From: an uncultured Christensenellaceae bacterium
GTDB lineage: Bacteria; Bacillota; Clostridia; Christensenellales; Borkfalkiaceae
NCBI GenBank assembly: GCA_910586675.1
Contig: CAJUJO010000002.1
Location: 1-64,000 of the forward strand
Direction: 5' to 3'
Length of the DNA: 64,000 bases
The notes beneath the pieces are model-generated. The model made no database searches, was not told where the DNA came from, and saw only the letters and a list, made by a program, of their open reading frames with translations. Within the stretch, counting starts at the first letter, position 1; every line of letters starts with the position of its first letter. A program made the translations under genes and the position numbers. Shown piece by piece: positions 9,101 to 18,783 of the stretch.

Positions 9101-9258
9101 TAGACTGGCAGACCAATACCGCCATTCACAACAAAATCGCGCAGGATATCGACGATTTGTTTTATTTGTATGAAAAGGAAGGCACATTGAAGCTGGACTT
9201 CGAGACCATCGATAAAATCATCGAAAACGTGAAAACGGTTGCGCTTCGGAGATTTTAA
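6172..9258 (+). CDS. hsdR: Type I restriction endonuclease subunit HsdR
   Basis: 1028 residues, normal for the family; ATG preceded by GGGGGGAGAG. The N-terminal nuclease has the PD-(D/E)xK pattern D153...E167-C-K169. The SF2 translocase follows with Walker A G-S-G-K316-S, the Walker B box D409-E-S-H and G-F-T-G-T-P. The C-terminal third is helical and docks on HsdM/HsdS in the family. HsdR pumps unmodified DNA using ATP and cuts it at a distance. No frameshift or lost motif is visible, so the nuclease looks intact although hsdS is split. The stop overlaps the next start (TAATG). Confidence 0.95.
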   Translation: MQENFVLNERSVSQNPAIEVLKRMGYIYLSREECAALRGNSFNVLLKPILKVQLEKLNHIEYGGEKRSFSEVNILRAVEELDEPLSDGLIKTSEKIYDTLMLGKSYSERIKDGTVKSFNLKYIDWENPENNVFHVTEEFAVESWDRLHNIRADLVLFVNGIPFGVIECKAPYISLEQAIEQTVRNQGADYAPQLYKFVQILAAVNMSGARYATCGTGKKFWSVWKEENQAFLDAAIDKCVVGRMPTEQDRAILSLFSKERLLELTQFFVVYDANVKKICRYQQYFAVKEIIKTINRDDADGNRQGGVIWHTQGSGKSLTMVIVSKYILMKLAGRPRIVVVTDRKELDRQIVQTFAHTRLKPARATSGKHLITLINSESVDVVTSVINKFNTVEVSGLRNDSRDIFVLVDESHRSQYDRMAARMRAVFPNACYLGFTGTPLMKREKNTMKEFGRLVHKYTIADGVADRAIVPLVYEGRFVEQSVDEENIDLWFDQTTKRLTKEQRADLANKWSSIRRLTSTDARIRRIALDINQHFLEALKETGFKAMLACNYKKDAIRYFNCFEQMGDLKCAVVISAPDDREGQDDVDESTDDVVLSFWQRMMKEYGDPDTYEETLKEQFKSGELDILIVCSKLLTGFDAPLTQVLYLDKELKEHSLLQAIARTNRIYEGKDFGWIVDYRGLLKKLDDAMELYGGAGMESFDAEDIKGIVVDVMASVSRVREAHSQLWDLFAGIAKEDEEAIQRRLEDDERRKNFYELLCTFGRALRVVVNSEQVLRAMQRSELEKLKGDFIRFSKTRRAVRIRYCDAVDHGEYEKQMQGLLDRHMRVAGLKQITPPVDILDETGMEEQLKELGSSAAKAAAIRSHLAKSIKRHYDENPAYYDNFSQKIKTSLDQYRAQVITESEYLLKMREIMEEYRKGITDIKYPENIKGNLHAQAFFGVVATILEPVVNFSENFRLIGEVALKITEIIEKHNAVDWQTNTAIHNKIAQDIDDLFYLYEKEGTLKLDFETIDKIIENVKTVALRRF

Positions 9259-9980
9259 TGGAACGGACGATCGTTTTTCCCGAAGGGGAGCTGCATTACC
9301 TGCATGAAGTGAAAGCCGTTAAAAACATCAATATCCGCATTCGGCCGGATATGACCGTCCGCGTATCCTCCAATCCACAGACGGAGATTTCGGAAGTGGA
9401 AAAGGTGCTGACGGAGAAGAGGGCGTGTATCCGTTCTGCGCTCGATCGGTACGCCGAAATGAAGAAATACGCCGCGCGCGGGCATGAATATGTAAGCGGA
9501 GAATGCTTTCGCCTGTTGGGGCGCGATCTTCGTTTGAAGGTTGCCCTCGGCAAAAAAAATTCGGTGGATTCGGACGGGTTGTATTTGTTTTTAACGGTCA
9601 AAGTAAATAACGAGGAATTGAAAAAACGGTTGATCGATCGATGGTATGAAAGGGCGTGCGAGCGGGAAATCGGCGGGATCTGCCGCGACACATATCGGTT
9701 TTTTGAAAAATACGGCGTGGAATTTCCGCAAATCCGCTTTCGCACCATGATTTCCCGCTGGGGAAGCTGTCAAGCGAAGCGGAAAATTTTGACATTCAAC
9801 CGCAGACTGATCGAAATGCCGAAAATCTGTATCGAGTACGTCGTGCTGCACGAGTTCGTCCATTTTTTACAGGCGGATCATTCCGCGCGGTTTTATACCC
9901 GGATGACGGCGTTTATGCCCGATTGGAGGGAACGCGCGCGGTTGCTGGAAAAAGAGGGCGTGTTCGGAATCGATGTTTGA
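9258..9980 (+). CDS. YgjP-type metallopeptidase-like protein of the RM operon
   Basis: 240 residues, overlapping hsdR by one base, so translationally coupled. The zinc motif is H198-E-F-V-H202 with a third candidate ligand H208; the upstream W-G-S-C-Q and F-N-R-R-L segments are typical of the YgjP/DUF45 family (M48-like). Proteins of this family are often encoded with type I hsdR genes; their substrate is not established. No signal peptide, so cytoplasmic. It is the last gene of the operon; no clear terminator is seen before the next promoter at 10062. Confidence 0.85.
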   Translation: MERTIVFPEGELHYLHEVKAVKNINIRIRPDMTVRVSSNPQTEISEVEKVLTEKRACIRSALDRYAEMKKYAARGHEYVSGECFRLLGRDLRLKVALGKKNSVDSDGLYLFLTVKVNNEELKKRLIDRWYERACEREIGGICRDTYRFFEKYGVEFPQIRFRTMISRWGSCQAKRKILTFNRRLIEMPKICIEYVVLHEFVHFLQADHSARFYTRMTAFMPDWRERARLLEKEGVFGIDV

Positions 9981-10061
9981 AAGTAAGCCGGTGTTTTTTC
10001 GGAACGCGCCGTTTTGCAAAATGTGAAATATGACAATATTTATGAAATTGAATTTGCGCCG

Positions 10062-10090
10062 TTGACAAGCAAAGGTTTTGCGTATATAAT
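10062..10090 (+). promoter_or_regulatory. Promoter of the GH31 gene
   Basis: TTGACA, 17-bp spacer, TATAAT, ending 69 bases before the ATG at 10160. Confidence 0.85.
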
Positions 10091-10159
10091 AAAGGCAACG
10101 GAAAATCGGAACATAAAAAGAGCCTTTTCCGTCGTGCGTAAGAAAAGGAGAAAAATTTC

Positions 10160-12685
10160 ATGAAACAGGTAGTGTACGGCGATATCCGTATTCAGCTTTT
10201 AAGCGAAGAAATCGTCCGCATCGAGTACGGGCAGGCGGGGAAATTCTGCGACGAAAACACCTTCTTTATTCCAAACAAAAAGGAGTTCGAGCGTTCGGAA
10301 TGCGATTGGCAGGAGAAGCGGGGGGAGCTTGCGTTCGGCGATTATAAGCTGACCTACCTGCAGGGCTCGCGCAGTCTGAAAGGCGTTAAAATCACGCGGA
10401 ACGGGGAAGTCGTTTATACCTATAAGCGCATTAAGAACAGCGGCGAGCTTCCTCCGCCCGATAAAACGCCCGAGGTGTTCGCACTTTGCGACACGCCGCG
10501 CATCGTCGTGCCCGAGGGGGGATATACCTACCGCGGCAGGATCAAGAACAGCGGATATACCGTCGAGGAGGGTGTGGAGGACGTCTATCTCCTCCTCTGC
10601 AAAAAGGATGCGAAAAAGCTCCGCAAGCTCTTCGTGGAGCTCACGGGCAGAAACGAGCTCGTCCGCCTTTCCACGCTGGGCGGCTGGAACAGTAAATATT
10701 ACGCTTACGACGAAAAGACGGCGAGGGAGCTCATTCTCGATTACGAACGGCACAAGGTCCCGCTTGACGTCATGGTCATCGACACCGATTGGCGCGCCAG
10801 CTCCGACAGGGGAATCGGCTACGATATCGATAAAACGCTCTTCCCGAGCATGAAGCGGTTCATGAACTTTGCGCATGCGCACGGCGTGGAAATTATGTTC
10901 AACGATCACCCGGAGCCCGTGGAGGGCGCGAGAAGCGTGCTTTCGCCTTCGGAAGTGCGCTACCGCGAAAAGAAGCTCACTTCCCTTCACGACGTCGGGC
11001 TGGACATGTGGTGGTACGATCGGAACTGGCATACTAAGCTTATATCCCCCGTCGAGGGCGTGGAGTCGGAAACGTGGGGCTTGCATATTTTTCACGACGT
11101 AACGGAAAATTATCTGAAAAAAATCGGCGGGGAAAATTATCTCCGTCCCGTCATAATGGGCAACGTGAACAACGTTGTAAACGGCATTTATGAGAGTATT
11201 TCCGACAGCGCGTCCCATCGTTACAGCATTCAGTGGACGGGCGACATTGCAAGCGGGGCGGACGATTTGGCGTTGGAAGTGGAAAATCTCGTCCGCTGTA
11301 CGAACAACTGTATTGCTTACGTCAATTCCGATTGCGGCGGGCATACGGGTAATCCCGATAAGGAAGGGTTTATCCGTTGGATGCAGTACGGTGCGCTATC
11401 TCCCGTGTTCCGTCCGCATTGCACGAAATTCGTAGAGCGTTACCGCGAGCCTTGGGCTTACGACGAAGAGACGCTCGGCATTGTGCGCGAATACAATAAC
11501 TTGCGCTATCGTTTGCTTCCCGTCATTTATAAAAACGCTTACGAAAACTATGCGACGGGCGAGCCGATTTTCAAATCGCTCGGGTTTGAATATCCCGAAG
11601 ACAAAAAGGCGGCGGCAAGATGCGACGAATACATGCTCGGCAATAATCTCTTGATTTCGCCGATCGCGGGGGATATTTCCGCGCCCGTCGCAAAATCGGC
11701 GTACGTAACTCCCGTGAAAGCGACCTTTTATAACGGCAGAGAGTTGCAGGGCGCGCCGATTGCGCAGGCGGAGTGGAAGGAACTTTATATGTCGCTCAAC
11801 GACACCGCGCCCGCGGAGGGCGTGCCCGTTTACGATTTCTCCGCGCGGTTTGAAACGACGCTGCTCTTCGGCAAAGAAAAAAATCTTTTTATCAAGAGCG
11901 ATGACGGCGTTACCGTTTACCTGGACGGCGTAAAGGTGCTGGAAGACAAAACGCTTCACGGCGCGCTTCAAATGCCTCTCGGCAAGATTTCTGCGAACGA
12001 GCCGCATAAAATCGTCGTCGAATACTTTCAGGCGAACGGCGCGGCGTACTGCGGACTGTTCGCAACGGACGTCAGAGAGGACGATAAAAAACAGGTCTAT
12101 TTGCCTGCAGGCGAGTGGATCGACGCCTTCGACGGAAAAATTTATGCGGGCGGCAAGCTCATTTCCAAGGAGTATCCGCTCCGCGCGATGCCGCTGTTTA
12201 TCCGGCGGGGCGCGCTTCTCCCGCTCGCGCACGAAGCGAAGAACACGAAGGAACAGAAATGGAACCGTCTTGTCTACGACCTGTATCCTTCCAAAACGGC
12301 GGGCGACTGCGGTTATCTCTACGAGGACGATACGCAGACGATCGCGTATCGGAAAGGGGAATACCGTAAGAGCGCATTCCGCGCCGGGTACTGCCCGGAA
12401 TGCAACGCCCTTAAAGTCGCGCTCGATAAGAGCGTAGGAACCTTCGGGGGGGAAAAAGCGTTTGCCGAGCGCGAGATAGTGCTGCGTTATCACTTGCTTG
12501 CGGGCACGGATCGGGTCGTTAAAGTTACCGTAAACGGCGCGGAAACAGAATTTAACCGCGTAAGCAAGGACGCGGAGAGCTTCCCGATGAATGCGGACGG
12601 AGCAGTTCCGGACGCCGACGTATTGCTCGTAAATCTGCACGTTCAAACGGATGAGAATTACGAAATATGCTTTTATCTCGCATAA
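10160..12685 (+). CDS. Glycoside hydrolase family 31 (alpha-glucosidase/xylosidase type)
   Basis: 841 residues; ATG after AAAAGGAG. Divergent N-terminal beta domain, then a (beta/alpha)8 barrel containing W-W-Y-D287-R-N-W (catalytic nucleophile) and W-T-G-D362 (acid/base), both diagnostic of GH31. After the barrel there is a PA14-like insert around residues 560-640 (F-I-K-S-D-D-G-V-T-V-Y-L-D-G), a domain that shapes the active site or binds carbohydrate in some GH31 enzymes. No signal peptide, so it should act in the cytoplasm on imported oligosaccharides with alpha-linked glucose or xylose. Monocistronic: own promoter and a strong terminator after the stop. Substrate not decidable from the sequence. 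Confidence 0.9.
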   Translation: MKQVVYGDIRIQLLSEEIVRIEYGQAGKFCDENTFFIPNKKEFERSECDWQEKRGELAFGDYKLTYLQGSRSLKGVKITRNGEVVYTYKRIKNSGELPPPDKTPEVFALCDTPRIVVPEGGYTYRGRIKNSGYTVEEGVEDVYLLLCKKDAKKLRKLFVELTGRNELVRLSTLGGWNSKYYAYDEKTARELILDYERHKVPLDVMVIDTDWRASSDRGIGYDIDKTLFPSMKRFMNFAHAHGVEIMFNDHPEPVEGARSVLSPSEVRYREKKLTSLHDVGLDMWWYDRNWHTKLISPVEGVESETWGLHIFHDVTENYLKKIGGENYLRPVIMGNVNNVVNGIYESISDSASHRYSIQWTGDIASGADDLALEVENLVRCTNNCIAYVNSDCGGHTGNPDKEGFIRWMQYGALSPVFRPHCTKFVERYREPWAYDEETLGIVREYNNLRYRLLPVIYKNAYENYATGEPIFKSLGFEYPEDKKAAARCDEYMLGNNLLISPIAGDISAPVAKSAYVTPVKATFYNGRELQGAPIAQAEWKELYMSLNDTAPAEGVPVYDFSARFETTLLFGKEKNLFIKSDDGVTVYLDGVKVLEDKTLHGALQMPLGKISANEPHKIVVEYFQANGAAYCGLFATDVREDDKKQVYLPAGEWIDAFDGKIYAGGKLISKEYPLRAMPLFIRRGALLPLAHEAKNTKEQKWNRLVYDLYPSKTAGDCGYLYEDDTQTIAYRKGEYRKSAFRAGYCPECNALKVALDKSVGTFGGEKAFAEREIVLRYHLLAGTDRVVKVTVNGAETEFNRVSKDAESFPMNADGAVPDADVLLVNLHVQTDENYEICFYLA

Positions 12686-12693
12686 ATAGACAG

Positions 12694-12732
12694 AAAGCCC
12701 GCCCCGCGCGTTCCATGCGCGGGGCGGGCTTT
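12694..12732. terminator. Bidirectional terminator between GH31 and ridA
   Basis: Perfect 16-bp stem AAAGCCCGCCCCGCGC around loop GTTCCAT, placed between convergent genes. Confidence 0.9.
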
Positions 12733-12742
12733 ATTTTAAGAT

Positions 12743-13120
12743 TTATTCGCAGAGGGCGACGGCTTCCACTTCGACGAGCACGTTTTTCGGGAGCGTTTTC
12801 ACCGCCACGCACGAGCGTGCGGGCTTTTCCGTAAAATACCGCGCGTAAACTTCATTAAACGCGGCAAAATCATTCATGTCTGCGAGAAAGCAGGTCGTCT
12901 TGACTGCCTGCTCGGGTGAGCTTCCCGCAGCCAGCAAAACGGCTAACAGATTTTTCATCACGCGCTCCGTCTGCTCGGCAATGCCGCCGTTTACAAGTGC
13001 GCCCGTCGCGGGGTCGAGGGGAATCTGCCCCGAAGTAAATACGAGATTTCCCGCCTTTATTGCCTGCGAATAGGGACCGATTGCGGCGGGTGCGTTTGTC
13101 GTGCAAATTTTTTTCATCAT
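12743..13120 (-). CDS. ridA: RidA family enamine/imine deaminase
   Basis: 125 residues (124 if the second ATG at 13117 is used, which sits better behind the AAGGAG). Family signatures are N-A-P-A-A-I-G-P-Y-S-Q-A near the N-terminus, S-G-Q-I-P-L-D and a C-terminal A-R-S-C-V-A-V with the active-site Arg. RidA hydrolyses the reactive 2-aminoacrylate/enamine released by PLP dehydratases. It lies 10 bases downstream of threonine ammonia-lyase on the same strand, the enzyme that makes such intermediates, so pairing in one operon is functionally sensible. Confidence 0.92.
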   Translation of the reverse strand: MMKKICTTNAPAAIGPYSQAIKAGNLVFTSGQIPLDPATGALVNGGIAEQTERVMKNLLAVLLAAGSSPEQAVKTTCFLADMNDFAAFNEVYARYFTEKPARSCVAVKTLPKNVLVEVEAVALCE

Positions 13121-13130
13121 GTCTCCTTTT

Positions 13131-14327
13131 TTAACAGATGCGGAAGCCAGCTTTGCCGAGTTCCGCCTTTATATTTGCGATGTGCTCGAAGTCCTTCGTT
13201 TCCATGTCGATGCGGAGGAAGCAGCCTATCACGTCGCTGCCTGCGTGCGCGTGCTCGTGATGAACGCCCGTAACGTTGGCGCCGCACGCCGCGATGATCT
13301 TCGATACGGCGACGAGCTGCCCCGGCTTGTCAAGCAGCTCGATATTGAGCGTGCACTGTCTGCCCGAAGTGAGCAAACCCCGCTGAATCACGCGGCTTAA
13401 TATGGTAACGTCGATATTGCCGCCCGAAATAAGGCAGCAGACCCTTTTGCCCCTTATCGCGGGGAGCTTGCCTGCGAGCACGGCGGCGAGCGGGGTTGCG
13501 CCCGCGCCCTCGGCAACGATTTTCTGTTTTTCCATAAGCGTCAAAATCGCCGTTGCGATTTCGTCGTCGTTCACGGTTACGATTTCATCCGCAAAATCTC
13601 TGCAATAGCAGTATGTGCGTTCGCCCGGCTGTTTCACCGCGATGCCGTCGGCAACGGTGGAAACGGAGGGGAGCGCTTCGATGTGCCCGTCCTTTAAGGA
13701 ATTGAACATGCTCGGCGCGCCTTCCGCCTGAACGCCGTACACTTTGATTGCGGGGTTGACCTGCTTGACGGCGAACGCTACGCCCGAAACGAGACCGCCT
13801 CCGCCTACGGGCACGACGATTGCGTCCAAATCGGGAATTTGCGAAAGAATTTCCAGACCGATGGTTCCCTGTCCCGCGATGACGTCCTCGTCGTCGAAGG
13901 GGTGGATAAAGGTGTAACCGTGCTCCTTTTGCAGCTGCAGGGCGCGGTTGTACGCGTCGTCGTAAACGCCGGGCACGAGGCAGATTTCCGCGCCGTAACT
14001 TCGCGTCGCCTCCACTTTGGAGATGGGCGCACCCTCGGGCAGACAGATGACGGCGGGGATGCCGCTTCTCAGCGCGGCGAGCGCTACTCCCTGCGCGTGA
14101 TTGCCCGCCGAGCACGCGACGACGCCGCGCGCCTTTTCCTCGGGCGAGAGCTGCGAAATTTTATAGTATGCGCCCCGCAGCTTAAAGGAGCCCGTCTTTT
14201 GCAGGTTTTCCGCCTTCAAATAGAGTTCGCAGCCGCAGTCTGGCTTGTCGGCGCGGATGACGTCCGTCTTATAGATTGCTTCCTTCAAGACTTCCTGCGC
14301 GTGTTTGATTTTTTCCAATGTGAGCAT
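13131..14327 (-). CDS. ilvA: Threonine ammonia-lyase with ACT domain
   Basis: 398 residues from the ATG at 14327; the in-frame extension to 14366 would begin inside the promoter region. PLP fold with K49 in G-S-F-K-L-R-G-A (Schiff-base lysine), the S-A-G-N-H-A-Q-G phosphate/substrate loop and V-G-G-G-G-L. A C-terminal ACT-like domain (N-I-E-L-L-D-K-P-G-Q-L) suggests allosteric control. It deaminates threonine (or serine) to 2-oxobutyrate and ammonia, for isoleucine synthesis or fermentation. The short single-ACT form occurs in both biosynthetic and catabolic enzymes, so I do not choose. Co-transcribed with ridA. Confidence 0.92.
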   Translation of the reverse strand: MLTLEKIKHAQEVLKEAIYKTDVIRADKPDCGCELYLKAENLQKTGSFKLRGAYYKISQLSPEEKARGVVACSAGNHAQGVALAALRSGIPAVICLPEGAPISKVEATRSYGAEICLVPGVYDDAYNRALQLQKEHGYTFIHPFDDEDVIAGQGTIGLEILSQIPDLDAIVVPVGGGGLVSGVAFAVKQVNPAIKVYGVQAEGAPSMFNSLKDGHIEALPSVSTVADGIAVKQPGERTYCYCRDFADEIVTVNDDEIATAILTLMEKQKIVAEGAGATPLAAVLAGKLPAIRGKRVCCLISGGNIDVTILSRVIQRGLLTSGRQCTLNIELLDKPGQLVAVSKIIAACGANVTGVHHEHAHAGSDVIGCFLRIDMETKDFEHIANIKAELGKAGFRIC

Positions 14328-14357
14328 GATCGACCGCCGCAATAAGATATTTATAAA

Positions 14358-14386
14358 ATTATACACGTTTATGCGTATTTTGTCAA
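14358..14386 (-). promoter_or_regulatory. Promoter of ilvA-ridA
   Basis: Read on the minus strand: TTGACA (14386-14381), 17-bp spacer, TATAAT (14363-14358), 31 bases before the ilvA ATG. No T-box or attenuator fits in the short leader. Confidence 0.85.
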
Positions 14387-14439
14387 TAATAATTCAAGTG
14401 CTATTTGCGGTTATCTCGATAAAAAATTTTTGCTCATTC

Positions 14440-14779
14440 AAACAACTCTGGGAGCAATATTTTTCGGATTCTGTTTTTGAGGATGAAAATAATAACAAAA
14501 TTGCAGGAAAAGTGTACTTTTCCTGCAATGCCCGAAAACATATTTGGGATGGATATATTTTGTTACGCTTGGTATGAATTGAAATATTCTGAAATTTATT
14601 AAAACGGAGAATTTGAACAAACGGTTAAGCTACTGAAAAACTCCTCCGATAAAACCGAAAAGTTATAATCAAAGTTAAAAAAGGCGTACCAAACGATTTT
14701 ATGCTTGATATAAACAGTTTGATGGAAGTTTATAACGACGAACGTTTCAAATCGCTGTCATTACCCGGTTGGGGGAACC
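14440..14779 (+). pseudogene. Unrecognised decayed gene fragment
   Basis: The 500-base gap between ilvA and the GDPD gene carries plus-strand protein-like pieces in different frames: F-E-D-E-N-N-N-K-I-A-G-K-V-Y-F up to a stop at 14577; G-E-F-E-Q-T-V-K-L-L-K-N-S-S-D-K-T-E-K-L then a stop; and, one frame over, K-G-V-P-N-D-F-M-L-D-I-N-S-L-M-E-V-Y-N-D-E-R-F to a stop at about 14779. Such well-formed segments joined by an indel suggest a dead gene. I do not recognise the family, and the region is more AT-rich than its surroundings. Confidence 0.4.
14500..14529. repeat. Perfect 30-bp palindrome
   Basis: ATTGCAGGAAAAGT and its exact reverse complement separated by GT. On the minus strand it is followed by a T-rich tail, so it could terminate transcripts coming from the GDPD gene 300 bases away; an operator is the other option. 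Confidence 0.6.
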
Positions 14780-14830
14780 GATAATTTTCAATTTATCTCA
14801 CATAACTACGTTTCACAAAAACCTCTCGAA

Positions 14831-15589
14831 CTAAATTGTTTGTTTCGTTATTTCGGGTAAAAAGTTTTCAAAAATGATGTTGTCGGCGTATTGGCGCGCC
14901 CGCGCTTCCTCTTCGGGGGAGCGCACCGTCCAGGCGAGCTTTGCGCCCTTAAACTTTTCCGTCGATTTCTGCGGATAGCTTGCAAAATAATAGCTGATAA
15001 AGTCGGGTTTTACCGTCCTGTTAAAGCTCATGTTTTTCACCATGCGCGCCTTGATTTTCCAGAAGGGCGAATTTCCGAAATCCCCTTTGTTGGAAACCGC
15101 GGTTGCGAGCACGCCGCACGGAACTTCGGGGCGGAGCTTTTTGAAGGCTTTCACGTAAAAGGGCTGGAAGGACTGTACGGCGTATTCGCCGCGGTATCCT
15201 TCGAGCGCGTCGGAAACTTTTTTGATGAAGTCCTTCGTCTTTACCTTAGGCATATCCTTGATTTCGATGAGAAGGGGCACCCTTCCGCACACGGCGGAAA
15301 GGAGTTCGGAGAGAAGCGGAATTCTTTCGTCCGTTCCGCAGAGGCGCACGCGGGAAAGCTGCTCCGCCGTGCATTCGCTCACCTTCTTTTCAATGCCCGC
15401 CATGCGGGAAAGATTATCGTCGTGGAAGAGGACGAGCGCGCCGTCCTTGGTAAGGCGCACGTCCGTTTCGATGGCATAGCCCTTGTTTGCGGCGGCGAGA
15501 AAGGCGCCCAGGCTGTTTTCGGGCAGGCGGTCGTCGTGCAGTCCGCGGTGGGCGACGGGGATTTCGGTGAGGAATTTCATATTTTTCAT
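14831..15589 (-). CDS. Glycerophosphodiester phosphodiesterase
   Basis: 252 residues from ATG 15589. The frame is open to 15637, but that start lies upstream of the promoter, so it cannot be used. GDPD motifs: A-H14-R-G, P-E24-N-S and L-F-H-D-D (metal and catalytic His), then I-E-I-K for the metal site; C-terminal W-T-V-R-S is typical of the UgpQ-like group. The enzyme hydrolyses glycerophosphodiesters to glycerol-3-phosphate plus an alcohol. No signal peptide, so cytoplasmic. The -10 box ends only 8 bases before the ATG and no ribosome site is visible, so the mRNA may be leaderless. Confidence 0.9.
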   Translation of the reverse strand: MKNMKFLTEIPVAHRGLHDDRLPENSLGAFLAAANKGYAIETDVRLTKDGALVLFHDDNLSRMAGIEKKVSECTAEQLSRVRLCGTDERIPLLSELLSAVCGRVPLLIEIKDMPKVKTKDFIKKVSDALEGYRGEYAVQSFQPFYVKAFKKLRPEVPCGVLATAVSNKGDFGNSPFWKIKARMVKNMSFNRTVKPDFISYYFASYPQKSTEKFKGAKLAWTVRSPEEEARARQYADNIIFENFLPEITKQTI

Positions 15590-15596
15590 ACCGAAT

Positions 15597-15625
15597 ATTT
15601 TACCATAATCGGAAAAGACTTGCAA
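15597..15625 (-). promoter_or_regulatory. Promoter of the GDPD gene
   Basis: Minus strand TTGCAA, 17-bp spacer, TAAAAT; it ends 8 bases before ATG 15589, implying transcription starts at or very near the start codon. It is back-to-back with the lepA promoter. Confidence 0.65.
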
Positions 15626-15631
15626 TAGCGG

Positions 15632-15660
15632 TTGCAAAATTTACGAAAGTTTTATATAAT
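15632..15660 (+). promoter_or_regulatory. Promoter of lepA
   Basis: TTGCAA, 17-bp spacer, TATAAT; 25 bases before the lepA ATG with GGAAGGG between. Confidence 0.8.
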
Positions 15661-15684
15661 ATTTTTCGAAAGGAAGGGTAAATC

Positions 15685-17496
<1,812 letters not shown>

Positions 17497-17563
17497 CGGA
17501 AGCGGGACAAAATACGTTCCCGTGCGTTGTAACGGAAAAGGCGCTGAAGGAGGGGAGTTTGTC

Positions 17564-18379
17564 ATGAAACAAAAATTTGCTTCCGTTACGTTTTGCGCGT
17601 TCTTCACGATCGCTCTTTGTTTCGCCTTCTGTTCCTGCGCTTATTCTCCTGCGAAAACGGGGATATGGTATCTGGAAAGTATTTGGGAAAACGGCGTCAG
17701 TTACAGCGCGGGGGCGGAAGAAAATTATCACGGCACGCTGTTGTCCTCCGATTATCTCGTATTCGATTTCGAGAAAGACGGAACCGTGAAGATAACCGAT
17801 TTAAGCGGCGGCGTTCGGAAGGGAACGTATACGGAAAAGCGCGGCGGGAAAGATTCCGAAATCACCGTTACGCTTGAAGACGGCGGATCTTTAACGGGGC
17901 GTTGCGGAAAATATATGTTCGACGGCGTTTGGTATGAGTTCTATCTGACCGACGGAAATGCAACCTATTATCTTACGGAAAATAACCATTTACCCAAGGA
18001 AAGCGCGGTGGGTATGTTCTTGAAGGAGGCGTATCCCGAAATTGCCGCTCTCGATCCTTCGGATATTACGGAAATCGTGCTGAATAGCGATGAATGGCGC
18101 GTATGTATTACGGAAACGGACGAAATCGAGCGTTTTACGGGCGCCTTTGCTACGGCAAACTTTCTTCGGAATACCCATTACGGCTATCCCGATTATGGAT
18201 CGCGGCATTACGTTTATTCTTTTACCGTAACGGCGGATAAGAGCTATGTCGTGCCGATGCGCGTGCGCGGCGATTTTGAGGAGACGGACGTTTTTTTCGG
18301 CGAGCGGTATTATAAATTGAGGGGGGATTTGTCCGGATTTTTGCTGCGCGCCATAAACAATACGGTTGAGGTAAAATAA
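17564..18379 (+). CDS. Putative lipoprotein of unknown function
   Basis: 271 residues from ATG 17564 behind AAGGAGGGGAG. Hydrophobic signal peptide (residues 5-24) with lipobox-like F-C-S-C, so the mature protein is probably lipid-anchored at the outer face of the membrane. The N-terminal half (G-T-Y-T-E-K, T-L-E-D-G-G-S-L-T-G) resembles small beta-sheet lipoproteins in which a value is compared with a threshold, but I do not recognise a named domain. Starts 67 bases after lepA and is followed after 5 bases by the MGMT-like gene, so co-transcription is likely. Confidence 0.75.
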   Translation: MKQKFASVTFCAFFTIALCFAFCSCAYSPAKTGIWYLESIWENGVSYSAGAEENYHGTLLSSDYLVFDFEKDGTVKITDLSGGVRKGTYTEKRGGKDSEITVTLEDGGSLTGRCGKYMFDGVWYEFYLTDGNATYYLTENNHLPKESAVGMFLKEAYPEIAALDPSDITEIVLNSDEWRVCITETDEIERFTGAFATANFLRNTHYGYPDYGSRHYVYSFTVTADKSYVVPMRVRGDFEETDVFFGERYYKLRGDLSGFLLRAINNTVEVK

Positions 18380-18384
18380 ACAAT

Positions 18385-18687
18385 ATGTCGTTTGACGAGA
18401 GCGTTTACGAATATGTAAAGACGGTGCCGAAGGGCAGGGTGGTAACGTACGGCATGATCGCCGCGGCAATCGGGCACCCCCGCGCCGCAAGGCAGGTGGG
18501 GAACGCGCTGCACCGCAATCCCTATCCCGTCGTCGTGCCCTGCCACCGCGTCGTCAACCGCGAGGGACGCCTCGCGCCCGCGTTCGCGTTTGGCGGTACG
18601 GACGCGCAGGCGGAGCTGCTCCGCGCCGAGGGCGTGGAGGTTACGGGCGGCTTCGTCGATATGGAAAAATACGTTTGGAGAACGTAA
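18385..18687 (+). CDS. MGMT/Ogt-like DNA-binding domain protein
   Basis: 100 residues equal to only the C-terminal domain of O6-alkylguanine-DNA alkyltransferases: G-R-V-V-T-Y-G-M-I-A winged helix, R-Q-V-G-N-A-L (Arg finger region) and P-C53-H-R-V-V. The active-site Cys is present, unlike in alkyltransferase-like ATL proteins where it is Trp. The usual N-terminal domain is missing; stand-alone forms of this size are common in bacteria. It could repair alkylguanine directly or flag the lesion for excision repair. Starts 5 bases after the lipoprotein gene. Confidence 0.85.
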   Translation: MSFDESVYEYVKTVPKGRVVTYGMIAAAIGHPRAARQVGNALHRNPYPVVVPCHRVVNREGRLAPAFAFGGTDAQAELLRAEGVEVTGGFVDMEKYVWRT

Positions 18688-18783
18688 AAGTGTTCACGGC
18701 TCTTATTCTATTTTATCCCGATAGCCGTAAGGGAAATGATTCCATAAGCTGCGCGCGGCGGATACAGACAGAAGGAGAACAGA

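Noticed and set aside
14831..15637. Longer GDPD start at 15637
   Set aside because: It would begin upstream of the promoter found on the same strand.
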